Shown here: positions 53,245 through 64,000 of the stretch, in pieces
Numbering within the stretch: the first letter of the stretch is position 1
Layout of the letters: every line of letters starts with the position of its first letter
Assembly (NCBI GenBank): GCA_963576565.1
Contig: OY755045.1
Span: 40,444,667 to 40,508,666, forward strand
From: Aspidapion aeneum
Taxonomy: Eukaryota > Arthropoda > Insecta > Coleoptera > Brentidae
Direction of reading: 5' to 3'
Length of the DNA: 64,000 nt
Translations under genes and position numbers: made by a program
The notes under the pieces: generated by a model
Database searches by the model: none
Seen by the model: only the letters and a program-made list of their open reading frames with translations
Told to the model about the DNA's origin: nothing

Positions 53245-56145
53245 ATTAAAAATAGTTATTTAAAAAACGAATTTTCTCAGAAAATTAGGAAACCGTTTTA
53301 TAATTGGAGGTGACTTTAATGCAAAAAATACCTACTGCGGATCTAGACTGACGAATTCTAAAGGAAAATAACTTTTGCAAGCTATTAGTGAATATCAATG
53401 TGAGCCGATATCAACTGGTAAACACACATACTATCCAACAGATCCACGAAAAATTCCAGTTCTAATTGATTTTTTTATAGTAAAAAATAGATCTTTAAGC
53501 TTTGTAGATTTATAAGAAAGTTTTGATTTACACTCAGATCATTCACCTGTTATTCTAACTCTTAGTAAAAACATAATAAATATATATATTTATCGGTTTC
53601 ACAACGTTCTACGTCTTCCGATACCCAATCTCCACTCGTTTCTGTTTGCCCATAATTCATCATCTAGGCCTCTTATTCTTATTTCACTATCTATTCCTTC
53701 TCTCCAGCTTCTCCTTGGTCTTCCTCGTTTTCTTCGGCCAGTTGGTTTCCATTGTAATATTTGTTTAGGTAGTCTTCCATCATCCATTCTTTGTACATGT
53801 CCGTACCACACCAGTTGTTTTGTTCTTATATCATCCACTAGAGTACGTTCACCCACTGTCATAATTTCTCTTATTCTTTGATTGGTAACTCTTTCTCTTT
53901 TTGATTTCCCTGCTGCTCTTCTCCAATAGTCCATCTCCGTAGCGGAAAGCATTTTTTCTGTTCTATCTTTGATTGGCCATACATAATAAAGAAGGAAGCA
54001 AATATCTCACTAGTTAATAAACTAACTGACTGGATTAGTTTTAAACAAAGTCTGTCAGAAAAAATACACCTATCAGTACCTTTGCAAACGCCAGAAAAAA
54101 TCGATAAAGAAGTTGATTATTTTGTTACAAATATTCAACAAGCAGCTTGGGAAAACAGTCCAAAACCAAAGAGAATTTTTAAGGGAAAAACTATCCAAAG
54201 GAAATTAGAGACCTTATATTGGAAAAAAGGAAACTAAGGAGAAAGTGGCAGCAAAGCCGTGATCCTCGGGACAAAACAAATCTCAACAACATGACGCAGC
54301 GCATTAGGCGAGAAATTCTAGTATTAAAAAATGAATTTATTAACCATTTTCTTAATGAACTTACAGATGATAAAAATACCGACTATTCCCTTTGGAAAGC
54401 AACCAAAGATTTTAAAAGACCAATTATCCAAATTCCATCCATACAAAAATCTAACAACCAGTGGGCAAGGAGTAACGAAGAAAAAGCAGATATTTTTGCA
54501 AGTCATTTAGAAAAAACATTTAAGCCCCACGAAGCACCAGATGAAAACTTTCATTTAAATGAACCCCATCAAATCGAAGACCATATTAAGCTTACATCAC
54601 CAAAAGAAATATTAGCAGAAATCAAAAATATTAATTCGAAAAAAGCTCCAGGGTATGATCTTATTCACGGGGTAGTCATAAAACAACTCCCCAGAAAGCT
54701 ATCGTAAAACTATGCAACCTAATTAATGCGTCCTTTAGGCTTAGGTATGTACCTAAACTGTGGAAAGTTGCAGAAGTTATCATGATTCCAAAACCGGGAA
54801 TACCACTCCATGATGTGTCATCTTACAGGCCAATATCTTTGCTGCTAATTATATCCAAGCTCTATGAAAAATTATTACTTAAAAGAATTAAACCCATCAT
54901 AGAAAGACAAGAAATTAATCCATCTCATTAATTTGATTTTCGAGACAAGCATTCCACAATAGATCAAGTACACAGAATTACTAATATAATAAAAAAAGCA
55001 CTAGAAGAGGGAAAAGTTTATTCTGCAGTTTTTCTAGATGTAGCACAAGCATTTGACAAAGTGTGGCAAGAAGGCCTTAATTTTAAACTAAAACGCTTTC
55101 TTCCAAAACAATATTCGGATATTTTGGAGTCATACATATCTGATAGACATTTTAGAGTAAAACAGAAATTCAAGCAGGCGTGCCCCAGGGTAACGTACTA
55201 GGCCCTTATCTATACTTATTATTCACCTGCGATATCCCAAAGCCAAAGAAAATTGTCACTTAGCAACATTTGCCGATGGTACTGGTTTATTGACTGTAGA
55301 AAAATCTATTGAAAAATGCATAGAAAAACTTCAGGATGCAGTCACCGAAGTTCACAGTTGGATCACAAAGTGGCGAATAAAATTAAATGAAACCAAATCA
55401 ATTCATGTTGATTTTACAAACAAAAATATGAACCACATACAAATAACCATTAACGACATTCCCGTACCATATTCAAATCAGGCAAAATATCTTGGTATAA
55501 CATTTAATGCCAAATTGCGCTGGAAAGCACATGTTAAGAAAAAAAAAGAAGAACTAGAGATAAGGTATAGAAAAATTAACTGGCTAATTGGAAGGAAGTC
55601 CAGTTTAACAATTCATAATAAGTTACTGCTTTATAGACAAATACTGAAACCAGTATGGACATATGGTATTCAACTATGGGGTTGTGCTAAAAAGAGTAAC
55701 ATTCTAGTTTTACAGAGATTTCAAAATAAAATATTAAGAAACTTTGTGAATGCACCTTCGTACGTTCGAAATAGTGACCTTCATGGAGATCTAAAAATCG
55801 AAACTGTAGCAGAGACTATAAAAAAGTACGCAAAAAGTCATGAAGATAGACTCCATCGGCATGTGAATGTGGAAGCAATTCAGCTTCTAGACAATACTAT
55901 GCTAGTTCGAAGACTAAAAAGAGTGAAGCCGTTTGAGCTAGTAAACTAAGTGAATTACATAAAAAAAATAATGCTATAAACACAACACAATTGTGGGTTA
56001 CAGACTAAACAAAGCGGGGAGAACTGTTGAGTGAACCCTAAATTTAAATCTGACTTTTCTAGTAAATTAAGTTAAAACAAAATTGCTAATTAGTCTTACT
56101 GACTAGATTGTAAAACAATAAACTCAGTGTGTTTGACAAATAAAA
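53245..56145 (+). mobile_element. Jockey-like LINE, 5'-truncated, inserted in the CCCACTA element
   Basis: Starts within an endonuclease domain (RFIIGGDFNAKNTYCGSR, then SDHSPVILTLS). After a nested insertion it continues with WENSPKPKRIFKGKN, EEKADIFASHLEKTF and the RT: SSYRPISLLLIISKLYEK, AVFLDVAQAFDKVWQEG, AKYLGITFNAKLRWKAH, QILKPVWTYGIQLWGCAKKS. Close relative of the minus-strand copy at 30.6-32.65 kb. Frameshifts at about 54.7 and 55.17 kb and a stop in SH-stop-FDFRDK make it inactive. Borders are approximate, from comparison with the uninterrupted element. Confidence 0.8.
53581..53980 (-). mobile_element. 5'-truncated RTE-type LINE tail with 10-bp duplication
   Basis: Flanked by ACATAATAAA at 53571-53580 and 53981-53990. 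Encodes only the C-terminus (KQLVWYGHVQRMDDGRLPKQ, GRRKRGRPRRSW) and ends in a (TA)n tail on the minus strand. It sits between the endonuclease and the linker of the Jockey-like LINE. Confidence 0.85.
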
Positions 56146-56789
56146 AAAAACTAACGTTTTTTTAAAATGTTTTTCGAACGTTAAAAAAATATGGATTTTT
56201 AACAGGAAAAAGAAATGTTTTTGTAACATTGAAAAATAAATGTTTTTTTTAACAATAAAAAAGACGAATATTTTAACCAAAATTGCACAAAGCGTATCTG
56301 CTACCGACTCCTATGAACTCGCAGCGAAATGCAACTAAAAATGGCGACGGTCCGTTTTGATAGTGGAAGTATGCGGCAGCGCCCTCTATAGTATTATTTT
56401 TTTTAATGTTTAGAAAACAAAACATTTATAAGCTTCATATATCCTAAATTCAACGTTAGAAATCAGATCTAGGAAAATCATAAAATTAACCATATATTGA
56501 TGGTATTATTTTTAATGTTATGTAATAAAATTATGGTTTTTTAAATGCTGGTTTCTTAACGTTATTAAGAAATATATTTTTGGTAATGCTTTTACATGAA
56601 ATTTTTGTTAGGATTTTCTACATGTTTTTTAATGTCAAAGGTTGACTTAATTTTAACAAAAATTTGTGCTAGAAAAAAAACATTTAATTTTTCAACATTT
56701 ATTTCACGTTTTTTACGATTTTGTGCTTATTGGGTATGAACTACACTAATACTAAAATAATAACAAACACCGATGACGATATCAAGATT

Positions 56790-57410
56790 AAAATAAACCA
56801 AGAGAGAAAATAGAACAAGTCGAGGAATATATATTCATGAGACAAATTATTTAACTAAAAAAAGAAATCCTGCTGCAGCTGAAATCAAGAGACGAGTAAG
56901 ATTGGCCTGGGCAGCATTCGGTAAATAATTAAGCTACTACATATTAAAAAATAAAAAATATCCTCAGTACCTCAAAACGAAAGTGTATAACCAATGTATC
57001 CTTCCTGTACTTACCTATGTATCCCAAACCAAATCAAACATGGAAAAGGTAACAAAAGCTTAAAGATCAAGATGGAAAGAAAATGTTACATGTGAAGCTA
57101 ACAGATAGAAAAAGAAATGATTGGATAAGAAATACAACAAAAGTAAGGGAAGTCTAAGGAGAATTAGCAAAATTAAAATGGAAATTTGCCGTTAATAGTA
57201 TGAGACAGAAAGACGATCGATGGAACAAATGTATTGTAAACTGGAGACATTGGAAAAATAAAAGAAGTAAGGGATGACCCCAAATGAGATGTGCGGACGA
57301 TTTGAAGAAACATGCGGGAACTAGATGGATGAAGACCGTGCCAGACAGGGAAGACTGGAAGATATTGTTTGAGGCCAATGTCCAAAGATTGATCGAAGAA
57401 GACTAAAAAG
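56790..57410 (+). mobile_element. Decayed LINE C-terminal fragment
   Basis: In shifting frames: KRRVRLAWAAFGK, KVYNQCILPVLTYVSQT, KLKWKFAVNSMRQKDDRW and RCADDLKKHAGTRWMKT, the tail region of RTE/CR1-type LINEs. Several stops. Confidence 0.6.
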
Positions 57411-58865
57411 ATAGACCCTGTAGGTATAGAGTTGCATGGAAAATAAAAATATGTATCCATGTTTCAGTACGACCGTGGCCGTAGTAAAAATAAGGCAAAA
57501 CACTAGTCGTATTTTTTGAAAGAAAACTAACATAAAACATGAATTTTCTTTAGGATTTCACGGCGCTATTAAAAAAATCAACTAAATCGTGACTTCCATT
57601 TTAAATGAAGGACCACTTTATTTTATAAAGCGAAGGATGCCATGCATTTTAAATTTTACGTTCTACACTTTTTTAAAGCTATGAAAATATAGCAAATAGA
57701 AAATCTTGTATAAAAAATTAAAAAAAAACTACTTTAAAGTTGATTTATACATATATTTATGTTAGGTTAAATTTTTTTCTTAATTTTATCTTATAGATCG
57801 AATAATTTTGCGCACTTTTTCTCTCTCCACTTTTTTTGAAATAGTTATTAGTTTTCGAGAAAATCGGAAAATACTAATTTTTAGGACCTTTGGGGCCTTA
57901 TATATAGCGAACCTCAAGGGTGATTTTGGCGAAGAATATGTGGGGAAGTGTCCCAGATGCTAAGCAATATTATACAAAAATCCAGCTTGCATCTATTTTT
58001 TTCCAAGTTTCAGGGTTTTTTCACCTAATATGACTGGGCTATATGTATAGAAAATCTTGTGTAAAAAATTTAAAAACAAAACTACTATAATGTTGATTTA
58101 TATTTTTAGGTCATGCCACCATTCTTAGACCAGCATTAAAACTAATATAAATTAAAGAAAAATATATCGAAGCCAACAGGAAAGATAAATTAGACACGAT
58201 CCTAATTATTAGGGTAAAATCGGATGAGCTTTTGTGGCTGGATAATGGCTTTTCAATGTTTTTAGCAAAACTATTGAAAAAAGTTAAATACAAAACACGG
58301 TGTCCCCATTGGTGGTCCCAGGGGAGGGTCACAGGGTGCAATTTGCGCCCCCACTTTTGTCCAAAGAACTCCAAATATATGAGGCACATTTTACCAAAAA
58401 AATATTATTATGTTCAAAAAATTAAAATTGACCCCCTCCTTTTTAATGTCTGAGACAGCCCCTGGTGTCTCTATATGGGCATTTCGGAAACGCTAAAAGA
58501 TACAATTTTAAGGTTAAATAAGAAGAAAGTTGAGCTATTCCAAGCTTAAGCAGATGCTGTATCGAAATTGAAAATATCTGCAGGGGTTTTCAAAATATCG
58601 AGCAAAAACTGTGCTTGTCGAAAAATTAAAAAATCTTTGCCATCTTTCAAACTAATTTTGATATTTTTGTATAAGCAACTACGGCCAATCGAATGAAGTT
58701 AACAATTTTTTTTGTTATTTCTTATATCCGCCACATTAACCTTATAAGTCACGCCATTAAAAAAGAGCTTTTCAAACATTTTTTGCTTAGCTGGCTGCGA
58801 GACAAATCTCGTAATTGTGTTTGTTGATATTACTTACATACATAATAATCTGACAAAATTTTCCC
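57411..58865. other. Non-coding region, no gene seen
   Basis: Two similar stretches (about 57690-57740 and 58040-58090; AATCTTGTATAAAAAATT... AACTACT(T/A)TAA(A/T)GTTGATTTATA) suggest a diverged duplication of ~355 bp. No supported ORF. Confidence 0.4.
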
Positions 58866-58869
58866 AATT

Positions 58870-59535
58870 ATTTAATGTATTTCTAGTATAAAAATACTCT
58901 ATTTTGCTTATGTCAGATCTAAATTGGAATACTCGTGCATATTATGGTCTCCGTATTATGATATTCACATTAATACTATTGAAAAAATTCAACGTAAGTT
59001 TCTGAAGTACCTTGTTTTTAAGCTTGATGGTGTGTATCCCGAAATTGGTATTCTGAACCAGGTCCTTTGTGAAAGGTTCAGTATATCTTCGTTGGAGGAC
59101 CGGCGCAAGTTGGCAGAGTTGCAATTCATTTTCAAATTAATACATAATAAAATCGACTCCCAGGAATTATTGCATAAGATTAATTTTTTAGTACCCAGAA
59201 CATCAGCACGCACTACTGTTCCGTTTTATCTTCCTTAGCAGCGCACCAATATTTGCAAAAATTCTCCAATAATTCGGGCTTGTAACACGTGCAATCAGAC
59301 TTGCGACAGATGTGACATATTTAATTGTAGTATCTCTACTTTAAAAAATATACGATTTTTATAATTTTTATTTCTGCTCACTCAGTGTAGATGTAGTAAA
59401 TTTCTTTTATTTTGTACTTCATTTTATCCTTAGATTCTGTTATTGTTAATCACTGTATTCTTCCCCACTTTGTAATTGGGTTAACTCCTGTTAAGTGGTG
59501 TAAATAAAATAAAATAAAATAAAATAAAATAAAAT
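58870..59535 (+). mobile_element. LINE 3' end with (TAAAA)n tail
   Basis: RT C-terminal region: YFAYVRSKLEYSCILWSPYY, IEKIQRKFLKYLVFK, FSISSLEDRRKLAELQFIF, then a terminal tail with C-x-x-C residues (ACNTCNQTCDRCDIFNC). It ends in a TAAAA-type microsatellite at 59504-59534, typical of LINE integration. 5'-truncated. Confidence 0.75.
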
Positions 59536-60343
59536 TCGTAAAGACCTTTATTTTTTATAAACTTCGGCCAAAAAATCTTTTGTTTATAATACCAAAGTTA
59601 ACAACTGAAAACTTATTTATGGTTAAACTCAAAACAAGACCAAAAACTAAAAACCCATGACAAGGCGTTGAAATAAATTAAAGAAAGACTCATAAGTTCA
59701 ATTATTTCCAATTTGGAAACCTTTCCATAGTAATTTAAATTTGACAGTATAAGTAAAGAAATATTAAAATTATTTGAGATATTTTCAAACTCTACTAAAA
59801 ACAAGTAAATCAAATAAATAGTAATTATTTTACAGATAGTTACGTATGTATGACAACAAACACAATTTCGGTATTTGTTTCATAGCCAGCTACTTAAAAC
59901 ACTGTTTTTTTAAATAATTTCATGAGCGCACCCAAGGGAGGGAGTCATTTTTCACATAGTTTATGAATACAAAAACAGAATGTCATAATATACGGCATTA
60001 TGGGGACATATTACTCGGTGCGCCACTGATAAATTCACATTTTCCATCACACAAAATAGGCTCGTTGTACACGATTAAAAAGATATTTTTATTATTTATT
60101 TAATGACGCCAGTTTTGTATATAGTGGGGAGGCTTCCAAACCTGTCTCGACCCCCGAAACTTTTTTTGAAATACGCCACTGAATGATATGTTAATCCAAT
60201 ATGACGGTCATAAGAAATAAGAAAGTTGGCTATGATTACAGATTACAAAAAAAGTAGGAGGCTTGGAAAAATTTATTTAAGTCATTCGATTACCCGTAGT
60301 TGCTAATATAAAACCACCAAATTTAATTTAAAAAAATTACAAG
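59536..60343. other. Spacer with fragments of the GTGGCGCACCC repeat family
   Basis: GAGCGCACCCAAGGGAGGG (59925) and GGTGCGCCACTGAT (60018), then GACCCCCGAAACTTTTTTTG at 60150, are relics of that family. No gene. Confidence 0.45.
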
Positions 60344-60345
60344 AT

Positions 60346-61761
60346 CCCACTAAGCACAAAATCGTAAAAAACGTTAAATAAATATTGAAAAAAAATGTTT
60401 TTTTTCTAACACAAATTTGTGTTAAAATTAAATCAACTTTTGACATTAAAAAACATGTAGAAAATCCTAACGAAAATGTCATGTAAAAGCATTACCAAAA
60501 ATATATTTCTTAATAACTTTAAGAAACCAGTATTAAAAAAAACCATAATTTCACTAACATTAAAAATAATACCATCAATATATGGTTATTTTTATAATGT
60601 TTTTCCTAGATCTCACTTCTAACGTTGAATTTAAGATATATGAAGCTAATAAATGTTTTGTTTTTTAAACATTAAAAAAATATATACTATAGAGGGCGCG
60701 TTGGCAGCGTCCTCTATAGTATAGCAGTCCCACTACCTGAACATCGCCACTAGTTGCGTTTCGCTGCGAGTTGATACGAGTCGGTAGCAAAGATGCTTTT
60801 TGTAATTTTGGTTAAAATATTTGCATTTTGCAGAAACAAACATGGCAAAATTAAAGCACAATTATTAACATTGATAGTGAATACATATTTGGATCGGAAT
60901 ATTACTCCAGTTGTGTGGGAAAGCTGGTATAGTTAAAGAACAACAAATGTGTGTGCACCACAAAATCAGGTAAGAAAAAGTAAACAAAAGAAAAAAAATG
61001 GTTTTGTATGAAATATCGCATACCTATAGGTAATCAGACAGGGAACGCGACAATTCACCCCGGACGATTAGCCGGCAGTCCTTAAGACACGTATTCATTT
61101 GAGGCAGAATTATATAATAATAATAACTCGTCTTTATTGATAAATGTTACATAGGCAAGGTTTAGCAAACTGCTACTTCGCAAGCCTCGCAGCGGGACCA
61201 AACGAATGCTTCGTTTGCATTCATGCTAAAGTGAATACGCGCCGTGAAATTGTTTGCCTTGTATTCACTTGAGCATGAATTGTTTGGCCTCGTAGCGAGG
61301 CACTTACTACAAAATTATTGTTTACATAGAATTTTAAATTTTATTTTCGGCAGCTACGAGCCGAATTGACTTTACTGAGTGTCGAGTTCACGAAAAACTC
61401 AACGGACTGTTGCTGCCCTGCGTTTCCAAAATAGAAGAATTTTATTTACATTATTTATGTTACCTTATCTTTAGAGATATTTGAAAAAAATATATTTTTT
61501 CATTGTTAAAAAAACATTTATTTTTCAATGTTAGAAAAACATTTCTTTTTTACTGTTAAAAATCAATATTTTTTTAACGTTCGAAAAACACTTTAAAAAA
61601 ACGTTATAAAAACATAAGATTATTTTTCTAAAGTCAGGAAACGGGTAATTAAGCTTCTTTTTCACTATGAATATGACGGTAGAACTAACATCCAAACTAA
61701 CGTTATGTTTTTAACTTATACATTATTTTGACGTTATTAAAATGTTTTTGTGTTTAGTGGG
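60346..61761 (-). mobile_element. CCCACTA-ended DNA element, copy 2, with a ~650-bp insertion
   Basis: Ends CCCACTAAGCACAAAATCGT and TTTTTGTGTTTAGTGGG. Reverse-complement match to copy 1 in 60346-60832 and 61480-61761. The middle part 60833-61480 has no match in copy 1; it contains a CGAGGCACTTACTA / CTACTTCGCAAGCCTCG pair of inverted motifs and so is probably another inserted repeat. Confidence 0.65.
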
Positions 61762-62617
61762 ATGGCGGATATGGTTAAAATTTTCGAAAAACTTAACTTT
61801 TCAGTAAAATTAGCAAAAGCAGGTAGGGACTAGGTTCACGATGATGTAATTGCACTTTAATTTAAATTTTACTGCGTGAATGTGAGGCAAATGGGTCTAT
61901 ATTTAAATTTTTGCACGACGCTTCTTTGAAATGTCTTTAACCTTAGAAAGTGTTGTTACGTCAATATAGGGGACGGCTTTTCAGAATTCAAAAAGTATTT
62001 TTTGTCATCGTCGTTCCACTTGGAAAACGGTTTTTCCAGTAAAAACCCACAGTGCATCGTACACAGGAAACATTGTGCAAAATAATTAAAATAAACACCG
62101 AATCAAAACCGAAAGTAAACAATAAGCGGTGCCGGTAACCGGACAATATTTCAATAATGTACGCAGGTTCAACACCTAATTATTTGCTCTGCTAAAGCAT
62201 GCGGCGTTATCATGACAACCAACAAACGCCTTCACCCCGCGACATACCGAGTAAACACAGGCGACCAAAAAACAAAAATCGCTTCAACAATGCTTGACTG
62301 TACGCTGGGCCCGCACAGAATCTGCGGCGGGGAACGCTCACGGTCTTTTATCGGTTAATAGGTAATAAGGTGACCAACCGCTCGTTTGGTTTTGATGACG
62401 CGACGCTGCTAATTTTTTGTCCTGTCTTAGATTCTTAGATTATTACCTTTAGCCTGAAAAAAGAGGTAAACGAGCGCTTCACCAGCATCATTTCGGCGCG
62501 CTGCCATTGCTCTGTATATTCTAAATAAGGATGAATTATTCATTCAATAGTTATCGTTGAAAATTAGACAATGGATAATTTATTTATCTGTATTTTATGC
62601 GGAATTTTAGTTAATAG
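61762..62617. other. Non-coding DNA, no gene seen
   Basis: Somewhat richer in CpG than the surroundings (about 62100-62520), but no splice-bounded exon or recognisable ORF. Confidence 0.35.
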
Positions 62618-63032
62618 AGACATTTTGGGTCGCGTATTTTACACTTTGTCACCGTTATTGTTACTACTGAATCTGCGCATTAGCAGCTTCTCGCACCTTC
62701 TTTGTTGTACGTAACGGCGCCTGCTACTTATGGTGGCCGTCTTTTAATGCTACCGTTTTTTTAAGGTTAGTTTTGTATTGTTTTTTTTTTTAATGCAGTC
62801 GAATTTTTTACTAAAACTCGGTAGTTTGGTTTGTAAAAAGCCATAAATCTAATAACAATAAATAGATAAATAGTTAAAGGAGTGTGAAACCACTAAACTA
62901 ACGTTTGTATTATGTTATCTTTAGTGTTCCAAAATCTAGTTTTTTTGTCCTGAATGTTGCCGTTATTTTTAGTAACAATAACGGTAACAGCTGTCAAATT
63001 TTCTGTTACTTTAACTGACCCAAAATGTCCCT
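62618..63032. repeat. Foldback-type element, ~415 bp
   Basis: GAGACATTTTGGGTC...ACCGTTATTGTTACT at 62619-62672 is inverted at about 62975-63032 (AGTAACAATAACGGT...GACCCAAAATGTCCCT). Imperfect inside the arms. No ORF. Confidence 0.55.
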
Positions 63033-63856
63033 AATGTGCAAAACTTAATCAAATTAAGCAAAAACTGACCTGCATAAAAGAAACTGCAGGGCGGAGTGGT
63101 TTTTCTGGAAACAACTTATTATTTTTTCGGACCAAATTCCATTTTGACGCGGTCAAGTCAGGTGGCATTGTGGAGGAATGAGGTTTGGAGCAAAATGGGG
63201 ACGGAATACGGTTTTGTATACTAGGGATTGGAATTGCTTAGCTTAATTATATTGCGACTGAAGAAAGGTACAAAAACCTGAAAACGCTAGTATTTGATAT
63301 ATTGTTTCCTACGGGCGTGCGGGAAACATCTTTTCACGCACCTATTTTTATGCGAGAAACACCATTTTACCGCACACTGTTTTAGTTTTTACAAAAATGT
63401 GTACTTCACGTTTAAAAATTGTGTACCAAATAAGACCGCACAGCGACCATGTATCCTCGACATGTAACGATTTTGGAATAATTTTGACATTTTGTAGGCC
63501 TGGACAAGTGTTTCAACAAAATGTACTTTAAAAGTTGGTAAGGCATTCGGTTTAACAGTTTAACAGTGGCGTAACAAAGTTTGACTAAAATATCAATATA
63601 ATTTTTTATAAATAATATAGAAATACATAGAAAATGGGGATATCTCTAACACAATAGGGTTTGTAACTTAGCAGCGAGCTTAGCAGTGATACTACTCAAG
63701 CAACAAATTATTATCTCTTACAAAATTACCAATTTTTATTTTATGTCATTACAATCATTCTTAAAAATGTAGTTGTTTGTCACTTAAAGGCCACAAAAGA
63801 AAAACATTGGTCAAAATCCAAAATTGCGGAAAAATGCTTGATATCAAACTAGAAAA

Positions 63857-64000
63857 TTATTCTCAAATACCAAATTGCAAATAATGCTAGGACCTAAAAC
63901 TATAAACAACAAGTGTAATTAAGGAAAGAAAAATAAGAAAATTTTTCTTTCTTTAATTTTAGGTCCTTGCATTATTTGCAATTTGGTATTTGAGAATTAT
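63857..64000. repeat. Foldback repeat running off the window end
   Basis: ATTATTCTCAAATACCAAATTGCAAATAATGC (two pieces, 63857-63888) followed by AGGACCTAAAA is repeated inverted at 63955-64000. The right arm may continue beyond the window. Confidence 0.7.

Larger units (their letters stand above)
53096..56734 (+). mobile_element. CCCACTA-ended DNA element, copy 1, interrupted by a LINE
   Basis: Ends CCCACTATACACAAAAACAT and TTTTGTGCTTATTGGG form a terminal inverted repeat and are flanked by TA. Without the inserted LINE it is ~760 bp. It matches the reverse complement of 60346-61761, including GCGCCCTCTATAGTAT and CTACCGACTC(C/G)TAT. No transposase. Confidence 0.7.

Noticed and set aside
57154..57533. 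Minus ORFs of 70-95 aa
   Set aside because: Antisense to a decayed LINE C-terminus.
63290..63380. Possible third copy of the recombinase-element palindromes (GTGCGGGAAACA, CGCACACTG)
   Set aside because: Resembles the motif only loosely; arms and spacing do not match.
1..64000. CRISPR arrays, bacterial operons, LTR retrotransposons
   Set aside because: No regularly spaced short repeats with unique spacers, no bacterial gene organisation, and no pair of LTRs with gag-pol was seen.

Overview
The window looks like a repeat-rich insect chromosome, possibly from a beetle, although the species cannot be fixed from sequence alone. It is AT-rich, eukaryotic genes are split by GT-AG introns, and most of the DNA is transposable elements of several classes, often nested. 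There is no sign of prokaryotic organisation.

Layout. (1) 1-5785: a multi-exon gene for a THAP-domain, P-element-type transposase (5' end outside the window), still open over at least six exons; its introns hold a foldback repeat and a tRNA-derived SINE. (2) 5786-9685: intergenic DNA with a small DNA element and short tandem repeats. (3) 9686-27152: a complete 17.5-kb Polinton/Maverick, the centrepiece. It has ~410-bp terminal inverted repeats beginning AG, a perfect 6-bp target duplication TGTGTA, and a viral gene set: major and minor capsid proteins, adenain-like cysteine protease, PLA2-like protein, packaging ATPase, retroviral-type integrase with a chromodomain, protein-primed family B DNA polymerase, and about ten accessory ORFs. 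Morphogenesis genes run leftward from a ~49-bp divergent promoter at 15 kb. The ATPase, integrase, OB-fold-like and polymerase genes run rightward. The arms are almost identical, so the insertion is recent, but the copy carries lesions in the protease, the polymerase and one structural-type gene, mostly at A-runs. (4) 27153-37060: foldback elements, tandem repeats, a Jockey-like LINE fragment, a 2.46-kb inverted-repeat element with an internal ~175-bp satellite, and a Harbinger-type MITE with TAA duplication. (5) 37161-40452: a small non-autonomous element and a related 2.1-kb element encoding an intact tyrosine recombinase bracketed by repeated palindromes that look like recombinase binding sites. 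(6) 43-50 kb: two exons of a minus-strand host gene with matching splice phase; their intron holds a full-length RTE-like LINE inserted into an older RNase H LINE. (7) 50-64 kb: MITEs with G-runs, a triple nest (RTE fragment in a Jockey-like LINE in a CCCACTA-ended DNA element), further LINE tails and foldback repeats.

How it works together. The Polinton has the genes to replicate (PolB), integrate (INT) and build an icosahedral particle (MCP, penton, protease, ATPase). It also has candidate accessory virion parts: a glycosylated type I membrane protein, a phage-fibre-like collar protein and a WxxRYQ-LSExF repeat protein. The tyrosine-recombinase element with its palindromes is the least familiar system here and the best lead for something undescribed.
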